Source of the DNA: Virgibacillus_P tibetensis
Lineage (GTDB): Bacteria > Bacillota > Bacilli > Bacillales > Amphibacillaceae
Direction: 5' to 3'
Assembly: GCF_036026595.1 (NCBI RefSeq)
Contig: NZ_JARZFX010000018.1
Span: forward strand, 1 to 57,468
Length of the DNA stretch: 57,468 bases
A program made the position numbers and the translations under genes. The notes beneath the pieces are model-generated. The model saw only the letters and a list, made by a program, of their open reading frames with translations. It made no database searches and was not told the DNA's origin. Positions within the stretch are counted from its first letter, which is position 1, and every line of letters starts with the position of its first letter. This document shows positions 51,738-57,468 of the stretch, piece after piece.

Positions 51738-51856
51738 TAAGATAGACGAAAGGCATAATTTCTTAAAAGAATTACGCTTTTTTAGAGGAAAAAAATGGTC
51801 CGGAATAGAAATAAAACATAACTGGAAAAACATTATAAAAGGGAGGAGATGGCTGT

Positions 51857-52525
51857 ATGAAAAACGTGATAGTGTCTTGGAGTGGAGGTAAGGATAGTGC
51901 TTTTGCGGTCTATAATCTAATAAATGAATGTGATTATCAGATTATGGGCTTATTATCGACTACCTCTGAAGCCAGTGGTCGTTTGCCGATGCATGAAGTG
52001 AAAAGGGAGTTTATTCAGGCACAGGCAGCGTCACTGGGAATTCCGCTGTATGAAGTGAAACTTCCAGCACGTGCCGGAAATACTACGTATGAAGAGAAGC
52101 ATAGTCGGCAATTTGACAGATTTAAGAACGAGGGAATACATATGATTGCTTACGCTGATTTATTCCTGGAAGATATCAGAAGTTATCGTGATAAATTACT
52201 TAGTAAATCTGAGATGAGAGGACTCTACCCATTATGGGGGAAAGATACCAAAGATGTTGCCAGGGATTTCATAGATCAAGGGTTTAAAGCCATTATAACT
52301 GCTGTAGATACGGATAAATTGCCAGCTGAGATGGCTGGCCGGTATTTTGATGAAGCGTTCCTCAGGGACCTCCCTAACGACGTGGACCCATGTGGGGAGT
52401 ACGGAGAGTTTCACACCTTTGTATTTGATGGACCTGTTTTTAACTTCAGTATTAATGTAAAGCCTGAGAAATTGTTTGAAACGATGGAAGGACGATTTTC
52501 CCATGTGGAGTTAATAGAAGAATAG
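51857..52525 (+). CDS. Dph6-like ATP-binding amidotransferase-type protein
   Basis: A 222-residue PP-loop ATPase. The N-terminal SWSGGKDSAFAVYNL is the ATP-pyrophosphatase motif, and the C-terminal CGEYGEFHTFVFDGPVF is diagnostic of the ATP_bind_4/diphthine-ammonia ligase group. Bacteria have no diphthamide, so the bacterial substrate is unknown. GGGAGGAG precedes the ATG. Confidence 0.88.
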   Translation: MKNVIVSWSGGKDSAFAVYNLINECDYQIMGLLSTTSEASGRLPMHEVKREFIQAQAASLGIPLYEVKLPARAGNTTYEEKHSRQFDRFKNEGIHMIAYADLFLEDIRSYRDKLLSKSEMRGLYPLWGKDTKDVARDFIDQGFKAIITAVDTDKLPAEMAGRYFDEAFLRDLPNDVDPCGEYGEFHTFVFDGPVFNFSINVKPEKLFETMEGRFSHVELIEE

Positions 52526-52620
52526 CTTTATAGTTCTCCTAAATAGGATAACCTAAATAGGATAAAACGCACCAAGACACTTTAAAATATCCAATAAATT
52601 GAAACTAATTTTCCTCTTAG

Positions 52621-52890
52621 ACGTACTTTACTAGTGCAGATGGTATTGCAGATAACACACCAACAGTTGATACAAACCAGAAGGAACCGCTTGGGAATCA
52701 TGTTGTTATTAGTCACGAATTAGAGGAAGCCACTACGAACAGAATTAAGTTTGAGGATGAGAAAAGCTCCTGTGCGGGTAGATACAGTCACATGCTTTTA
52801 AAGGTAATGGATGTAACTGGCAGTATCCTTTCGCTAAATGAGGTTTATTTTACTGCCAGGTCGCGTGCGTTTTTTCGAGCAGTGGTGACT
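52621..52890 (+). pseudogene. open frame without a start, possible gene remnant
   Basis: After a stop at 52618 one plus frame stays open for about 90 codons (NTPTVDTNQKEPLGNHVVIS, then HELEEATTNRIKFEDEKSS). It runs on into the antisense of the next gene. No start codon or ribosome site is usable. A perfect 9-bp inverted repeat CTGGCAGTA/TACTGCCAG lies at 52817-52859. It may be the decayed end of a gene or chance. The rest of the gap 52526-52894 is empty. Confidence 0.3.
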
Positions 52891-52894
52891 TATC

Positions 52895-53656
52895 CTACTT
52901 CTTCACTAGGTGATTTAAAGCCTGTTTAACAGTAGACATGGTCCGTAGGGTGTCTATATTGATACACACTTCGACTGCTGCCTTTGTAAGTTCCGGCCTG
53001 ATCCCCGTAAAGATCAGCGTGATACCGAGCATACCTATAATTGCATTGATTTTATATAAGAATTCTACAACATGTGTGTCAATATTATAGGCTCCAGAAA
53101 TATCTATAATTAAGTAGTCCAGATCATGATCTAGAATCTTTTGAGGAATGATATTTAGAAGCTGTTCAATTCGATCACTATCAAGTTCTCCAACAAGAGG
53201 TAAGACTGAAATCCCTTCGTGTACCGGTACGATAGGAGTGGCGACTTCCCTGATAACTTGTCTGAGTCTCTTCTCCGCTTTTCTTTGTGGAGTAATATCC
53301 CGAAGTATAGATTGCATGGCTTTTGTCTCACCAAATTCAACAGGATGACAGTACAGTTCCACATCTACCAGCGTTCCGTCTGCCTTTTTTACCGTTATCT
53401 CAATGAGTTCACCGATCTTATTTTCAATAGTGCCTTGGCGTATTCTTTCCACAAGAAAATCCCTGTCCTTATCAGTAAATACATCTAGTATATTCGTACC
53501 AATTATATCTTCTTTGTTAGCTCCTAAAAACTCAGCACCTGATTGATTAATATATAACACTTTATGATCTGAATGAATGACCGTAGTTTCGAATGAATAT
53601 TCAACAATTTGCTGATACATTGTTTCTTTATCTATACCAGTTGGTGACTGTTCCAC
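52895..53656 (-). CDS. PAS-STAS domain protein (RsbR-like)
   Basis: 253 residues from a GTG at 53656 behind GAGGAG. The PAS domain covers about residues 10-125 (VLYINQSGAEFLGANKEDII, then SILRDITPQRKAEKRL), and the STAS domain about 140-250 (LPLVGELDSDRIEQLL, LIIDISGAYNIDTHVVEFL). The Thr in NIDT aligns with a phosphorylated Thr of stressosome RsbR proteins. It may feed an environmental or redox signal into the sigma-B stressosome. The input ligand is unknown. Confidence 0.85.
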   Translation of the reverse strand: MEQSPTGIDKETMYQQIVEYSFETTVIHSDHKVLYINQSGAEFLGANKEDIIGTNILDVFTDKDRDFLVERIRQGTIENKIGELIEITVKKADGTLVDVELYCHPVEFGETKAMQSILRDITPQRKAEKRLRQVIREVATPIVPVHEGISVLPLVGELDSDRIEQLLNIIPQKILDHDLDYLIIDISGAYNIDTHVVEFLYKINAIIGMLGITLIFTGIRPELTKAAVEVCINIDTLRTMSTVKQALNHLVKK

Positions 53657-53941
53657 ATCCCCACTCCTCTTCAACAAAAATAGTAACTTTGAGCAATTGT
53701 TACTTTAATACCAATATAATAATTTTAACATAAAAATTCAGTTTACCATCACGGTTTTTGTGATTTTATAGGATGACTCTCTACTTAAGGGATCTCTAAA
53801 AACTCATAGTAACGAATAATAACATTCAGCTACAGGAAATCGAACGCTGATCATTATATATAGTCGTAACTTTATTCAGTAAATTACGACTATAAAACAA
53901 AGAGATATAAATTCTATTAAAAAATGAACGGGGGAAATTAA

Positions 53942-54877
53942 ATGAAAAAAATCTTACTGCTTATAATGACAGTATGTATTTCCGTTTTGGTGACAGCATG
54001 CAGTAACGACGATACAGCTGAAAATAGTGAAACAGGGAATGATGATGCTTCCTATTATTTGGAAGAAAGTGAAAGCAGTAGTGATTTAGCCACTGGTTCG
54101 AGTGGGGAAAGTGCAGGTAGTGACCAGGATTCAGCAACAGAATCAGAGACTTCAAATAATATGGATGCCAGTGAGTTAGATAGGAAAATTATTTATACAG
54201 GAAATCTTCATATTGAAGTAAAGGATTATCAAAAGGCTATAGATGAGATACAGGCCCATATAGCAGACCGTGGTGGATATGTTGTAGAGTCAACAATGCA
54301 CGAAGGCGCGGAAAAAGGATCAACAAATGGGCAAATTACTGCGCGCATCCCACAGGATCAGTTTCAGGATTTTATCCGAGTTGTAGAAGAGGGAAGCGGC
54401 AAAGTCCTTGAAAGCTCCGTTTCCGGGCAGGACGTAACGGAGGAGTACGTTGATTTAGAATCACGGCTAAAATCAAAGAAGGTAGTGGAAGACCGGTTAC
54501 TCTCTTTTATGGAGAACGCAGAGAAAACAGAAGATCTACTGACTATATCGAGTGATTTGGAAAAAGTTCAGGGAGACATTGAAGAGGTAACAGGCCGAAT
54601 GAATTATCTTCAAAATAAAGCGGATTTAGCAACAGTTACAATTTATATTCAAGAAAATAATGTGACCATATCAGGAATTAATGAAGACGATTTAAATACG
54701 TGGGAGAAAACGAAGCAGCAGTTCTTGAAAAGCATCAATACGCTTCTTTCTGCCTTTTCAAGCCTTGTCGTTTTCTTCATCGGAAATTTACCAGTGCTAT
54801 TAATAATTGGTTTCATTGGTTTTGTGACATTCTTGGTAATCAGGAAGCGGATAAAGAGTAATGAAAATAATAATTAA
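53942..54877 (+). CDS. DUF4349 lipoprotein
   Basis: A 311-residue lipoprotein. The lipobox VLVTAC (Cys20) is followed by a Ser/Glu-rich linker, then the DUF4349 domain (DRKIIYTGNLHIEVKDYQKA, then GGYVVESTM and VTEEYVDLESRLKSKKVVED) with a coiled-coil centre, and a C-terminal membrane helix near 275-300. Expected on the outer face of the membrane and anchored twice. Family function unknown. GGGGGAA precedes the ATG. Confidence 0.88.
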   Translation: MKKILLLIMTVCISVLVTACSNDDTAENSETGNDDASYYLEESESSSDLATGSSGESAGSDQDSATESETSNNMDASELDRKIIYTGNLHIEVKDYQKAIDEIQAHIADRGGYVVESTMHEGAEKGSTNGQITARIPQDQFQDFIRVVEEGSGKVLESSVSGQDVTEEYVDLESRLKSKKVVEDRLLSFMENAEKTEDLLTISSDLEKVQGDIEEVTGRMNYLQNKADLATVTIYIQENNVTISGINEDDLNTWEKTKQQFLKSINTLLSAFSSLVVFFIGNLPVLLIIGFIGFVTFLVIRKRIKSNENNN

Positions 54878-54902
54878 AAAATCGAATGGGGGAGGGAATA
54901 CT

Positions 54903-55244
54903 TTGTTAAGAAGGTCTATGCTGGCATTTCTGTTAACCGCTTTATTTTTAACTGCATGCTCGGATGCTCAAGGACAGATATATTTCGGTGAAAGCGAGCA
55001 TTGGCAAGTGGATTATGGAAGAGACGCCGTATTTATCATTAAATACGTTGGCGTAGCGGATGTTCCCGAAGAAATAGCGTATAACATTGAGCAGGGGTTA
55101 AGAACAACAAACGGCAATACTCACCTGAATGAGGAAGGTTTCTTAAAGGTGAAAAGTCCTCAGGATAATGAAGGAGACGCGGAAATTCAGGTAACGATAG
55201 ATTGGGATGGGAATTCAGAAAGCTTAACCTTAGTAGAAAAATAG
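54903..55244 (+). CDS. small lipoprotein
   Basis: 113 residues from a TTG at 54903, preceded by GGGGGAGGG. A longer frame would start inside the DUF4349 gene. The lipobox LTALFLTAC places Cys near residue 18. The mature domain (HWQVDYGRDAVFIIKYVG onward, ending VTIDWDGNSESLTL) looks beta-rich. No family recognised. Co-transcribed with the DUF4349 gene. Confidence 0.72.
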   Translation: MLRRSMLAFLLTALFLTACSDAQGQIYFGESEHWQVDYGRDAVFIIKYVGVADVPEEIAYNIEQGLRTTNGNTHLNEEGFLKVKSPQDNEGDAEIQVTIDWDGNSESLTLVEK

Positions 55245-55414
55245 AATCCTAGAAATTAGAAAAGTGGTGATAAAAATATTCTTCTTCTAATGGCGCTTTT
55301 CTTGCCAGGGGAAATGCGGAAATTAAGGCAGGAATTATAGAGAATCGTATCGAAGTAAGTAATCGGGTCATTCTTGTTATCTGAATACTTACAATAAATG
55401 GAGAGGTTGATTAG

Positions 55415-55588
55415 TTGATGCATTCATGGTGGTACGGTTTCTATGCTATCATATTAGGAGTTTTATCATTTTTCACTGGAGAAATAGTGACTTTCATTAT
55501 GCTGGGATTTGTAATAATAAGCTTAGTTAACATTAATACAACACTAAAAAAGATTTATGAGAATAGTAAAGAGAAGTCTAATCTATAA
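55415..55588 (+). CDS. 57-residue two-helix membrane protein
   Basis: TTG at 55415 (or ATG at 55418) after GGAGAGG. The product begins MHSWWYGFYAIILGVLSFFT and has a second helix TFIMLGFVIISLVNI, then a charged tail. It lies between the small lipoprotein gene and a zinc-ribbon pseudogene. No family recognised. Confidence 0.6.
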   Translation: MMHSWWYGFYAIILGVLSFFTGEIVTFIMLGFVIISLVNINTTLKKIYENSKEKSNL

Positions 55589-55628
55589 GACGCCTGCGGT
55601 TATTATATTGGAAATGGAGTGGTTTCAT

Positions 55629-55912
55629 ATGCCAACCTGTCAAAACTGCGGAAAGCAATGGACGTGGAAACAATTAAACGATTATTCCGGTGCTCTGCCC
55701 TTAATGTGGCGAGAGACAATACGAAACTTCCTCATCGAGATTAAAAAATAGTAATGATTTACTTTCCACTGTTGTTATTACTAGTTATCAACATTTGGCT
55801 CGATGTTAGCTTAGTAAAAATCGTCATTATTGCTGCGGCTGTCAGCCTGAGTATAATGGCTTTTTATCCATTCAGAATGAAATTGTCTAATGAGTTGGAG
55901 CCTTGGTGGTGA
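55629..55912 (+). pseudogene. broken zinc-ribbon membrane protein (TIGR04104-like)
   Basis: An ATG after GGAGTGG opens MPTCQNCGKQWTWKQ, the first half of the two-CxxC zinc ribbon of this Bacillales family. The frame then shifts near 55684. In the correct frame the second half reads CP-stop-CGERQY, showing a TAT to TAA change, and the membrane part (MIYFPLLLLLVINIWLD onward) is in a third frame ending at 55912. At least two lesions are present, so no full product is made. Confidence 0.75.
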
Positions 55913-55943
55913 CGGTGGGATACTGAGTTGAATGTCGTGCTCA

Positions 55944-55985
55944 ACGTAATAACTAAACAATTTAAATCTTTATTACGTGTTTTCT
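55944..55985 (+). terminator. possible terminator after the zinc-ribbon pseudogene
   Basis: ACGTAATAA pairs with TTATTACGT, followed by GTTTTCTC. The T-tract is modest. The remaining gap up to 56134 shows no gene. Confidence 0.5.
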
Positions 55986-56134
55986 CAGCATGTAATCAGG
56001 ATATTTTTAAATATATATGGTATCTTATTGATCTTGCAAAAAGAATTTGAAAACAATTTAAACCTAAAATGCCCCTAATCCTCGTTTCGTTTCGATAGTA
56101 GTTATGAGAGAACTAAACGAAAGGAGGATTTAAC

Positions 56135-56311
56135 TTGGAATTTAAACCAATGACTGTAAAAGAACTAGCTGGATATTTGGGTGTACACACAGATACCATC
56201 TACAAGATGGCCCGTCAGAACGAATTGCCTCATTTCCGTGTTCGTGGAAAAATTTTATTTACTCAAGTTACAGTGAATGCATGGATACGTAAACAAGAGC
56301 TTATTAATTGA
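56135..56311 (+). CDS. excisionase-family DNA-binding protein
   Basis: A 58-residue protein with a TTG start after AAAGGAGG. MTVKELAGYLGVHTDTIYKM followed by ELPHFRVRGKILF is the winged-helix HTH_17/Xis pattern. Such proteins direct excision of integrated elements or act as small regulators. It lies before a broken replication gene of phage/plasmid type, which suggests an element remnant. Confidence 0.82.
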   Translation: MEFKPMTVKELAGYLGVHTDTIYKMARQNELPHFRVRGKILFTQVTVNAWIRKQELIN

Positions 56312-56347
56312 CAAGAACGTGAAAAGATTTGAAAGAGTTGTTATAAC

Positions 56348-56818
56348 ATGAACTATATTATAGAACTGAATGCATTCAGGAATTGGCTGCTCTTAAATGA
56401 AATTCTTACTAGCGCAATTGCTGTGGTATACGTTGATAGCCATGAACTACACGGTTGGTTGGAAGAGTAGCATTAATGCGCCTAATTTCGTTGTGCAACA
56501 ATTAACCGGGCTGTCAAAGTAAGGATTATTAAATGCGCGAAATGAGCTGATGGAGCATAAATTAATTTATTGCGAAAAAGGAAAAAAGGGGAAGGCACCT
56601 ATCTATAAAATGGTCTCATTGGTCAACTCAGTTGGCCAATGTGTGTACCAATTCGTATACCAATCACTTGACCATCACTAGACGAATCATTGACCATACC
56701 TAAACAAAAACTAAAACAGAAACAATTGAGCAGAAGTGGAAAGCAGGAAGCCGAAGACCCGTTTTTCATTTACAGACAAAACGTGATATATTTCGTTCAA
56801 TTGCCATGGAGTCATTAA
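56348..56818 (+). pseudogene. broken DnaD-like replication protein of a mobile element
   Basis: The ATG at 56348 opens MNYIIELNAFRNWLLLNE, the usual start of phage/ICE DnaD-domain replisome organisers. A frameshift near 56430 moves the match to another frame (LWYTLIAMNYTVGWKSSINA), where an in-frame TAA interrupts LTGLSK-stop-GLLNARNEL. The match continues with KGKAPIYKMVSLVN, stops again near 56680, and a later frame shows EAEDPFFIYRQNV like the DnaD C-terminal domain. Several lesions make it non-functional. Confidence 0.72.
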
Positions 56819-57050
56819 TTACCTAATGTGAGATATTCGTTCCTCTTTTCGTAAAAAGCTTTATGATGATCCAAAAGGAGATCATCTCGTCATAATTAAT
56901 TACTTGCAGTTGGTTAACCCAGTCCAAAGACGGAAACGCCGGGACTTGGAAATCGGTTCGGAATAGCCCAACAAGTACGGTAGAACTGGCTTTTCATAAA
57001 GAGTATGGACGGTTTGTGGACGTTGTTAGGGAGTATAGTATTAGCTAATA
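56819..57050. other. 232-bp region without a recognisable gene
   Basis: Between the DnaD-like pseudogene and the antitoxin promoter. Probably further decayed element sequence. All frames are interrupted and no repeat from elsewhere in the window matches. Confidence 0.4.
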
Positions 57051-57052
57051 AA

Positions 57053-57081
57053 TTGACTGTATAATTAAATTATTTTATACT
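57053..57081 (+). promoter_or_regulatory. strong sigma-A promoter of the antitoxin RNA
   Basis: TTGACT (57053-57058) and TATACT (57076-57081) are spaced exactly 17 nt. It is among the best promoter matches in the window and precedes noncoding, hairpin-rich sequence. Confidence 0.75.
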
Positions 57082-57087
57082 ATAATA

Positions 57088-57222
57088 AGAATAAGGTACC
57101 GAGTAGCGTCAACTACTCGGATACCAACAACTACAGACCGCATAAAGAGCGGTTGACCAAAAGTATGGTGTTTTGTAGGAAGAAGTAATCGCTACCATTG
57201 GTCTGGGCGGTTATTTCTTTTT
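57088..57222 (+). ncRNA. candidate antitoxin RNA of a type I toxin-antitoxin locus
   Basis: Starting about 7 nt after the TATACT box, the transcript would fold into CCGAGTAG/CTACTCGG and ACCGC/GCGGT hairpins, then end at TAATCGCTACCA/TGGTCTGGGCGGTTA followed by TTTCTTTTT (57186-57222). No ORF of note. The terminator overlaps the 3' end of the opposing toxin-like ORF, the convergent arrangement known for Fst/Ldr-type and holin-like toxin loci. Confidence 0.55.
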
Positions 57223-57315
57223 GTTTAGATATACGACAATAGTTACAACGAGTGTAAGGATCGCTATTAGTGAAAGACTAAATTGCGATACTAGACTTAA
57301 TGCTTCATATGTCCA
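57211..57315 (-). pseudogene. decayed holin-like type I toxin ORF
   Basis: The minus frame reads TYEALSLVSQFSLSLIAIL, then TLVVTIVVYLNKKK and stops at 57211. The TYEALSL start, single hydrophobic helix and KKK end match the small putative holin-like toxins of Bacilli, which usually begin M-S/T-TYEAL. Here the codons before TYEAL are TGG and TAG, with no start codon or ribosome site, so the toxin is probably not translated. Confidence 0.55.
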
Positions 57316-57468
57316 CTATACTATGTAGTTGCTAAATTTATATTATCATAATATTTTTAAAATTAACAGCACTAAAGGAATGTTTGTTCTTGTTTTGTTA
57401 GGGTAAAGGTATACAACTGAAAATAATTACATTTTGAGAATCCTCTTTAAAACAGTAGCCAAAAAAAT

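Overview
The window reads as a chromosomal segment of a low-GC, endospore-forming, probably halotolerant member of the Bacillaceae (Oceanobacillus/Virgibacillus-like). The grounds are AGGAGG-type ribosome sites with frequent TTG and GTG starts, spore genes (sspP, cotD-like), family II pyrophosphatase PpaC, AcsA, FosB, YpsA, YusW, YczE and MscL with Bacillus-type sequences, and GC-rich interspersed repeats of the kind common in this family. The genus is inferred and not proven.

Layout. 1-1380: the end of a tRNA array (fMet, Asp, Phe, Tyr, Trp, His, Gln, Gly, Cys, Leu) in which two tRNA genes are preceded by a 5' partial duplicate plus a related 84-85 nt element. 1.5-11.6 kb: class B penicillin-binding protein, HAD phosphatase, YczE-like membrane protein, universal stress protein, an amino-acid oxidase with a 38-codon upstream ORF, two membrane proteins and PpaC. 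11.9-20.0 kb: an acetate/short-acid module. It holds DUF485-symporter pair 1, a LytS/LytT-type two-component system, DUF485-symporter pair 2 behind a cre-like site and LytTR-like direct repeats, and acetyl-CoA synthetase. 20.1-21.8 kb: a decaying operon for D-amino-acid N-succinylation and racemisation, with the acyltransferase intact and the racemase broken. 22.2-28 kb: sspP, mscL, a metallo-hydrolase, DUF4269, DUF4260, SDR and an ABC exporter. 28-29.9 kb: an IS605-type element with a TnpB-like nuclease lacking zinc-finger cysteines and a head-to-head XRE gene instead of tnpA. 30-44 kb: many short single genes (cotD-like, ypsA, acetyltransferases, racemase, kinase-like protein, K+ channel, nucleoside phosphorylase, Nudix) and tiny membrane proteins. 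44.5-50 kb: AraC regulator, MFS exporter, a 21-bp tandem-repeat array in a divergent promoter region, fosB, GNAT, D-serine dehydratase and a secreted 28-residue-repeat protein. 50-56 kb: YusW lipoprotein, K+ channel, Dph6-like ATPase, PAS-STAS protein, DUF4349 and other lipoproteins. 56-57.4 kb: the remains of a mobile element (excisionase-like gene, broken DnaD-like replication gene) and a decayed type I toxin-antitoxin locus whose antitoxin RNA promoter is still near-consensus.

Themes. D-amino-acid handling recurs (oxidase, N-acyltransferase/racemase remnant, racemase, D-serine dehydratase). Gene decay is widespread: frameshifted membrane protein, NSAR, zinc-ribbon protein, DUF326 remnant, DnaD and toxin. 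At least six copies of GC-rich interspersed repeats occupy intergenic gaps and one of them replaces the 3' half of the racemase pseudogene.
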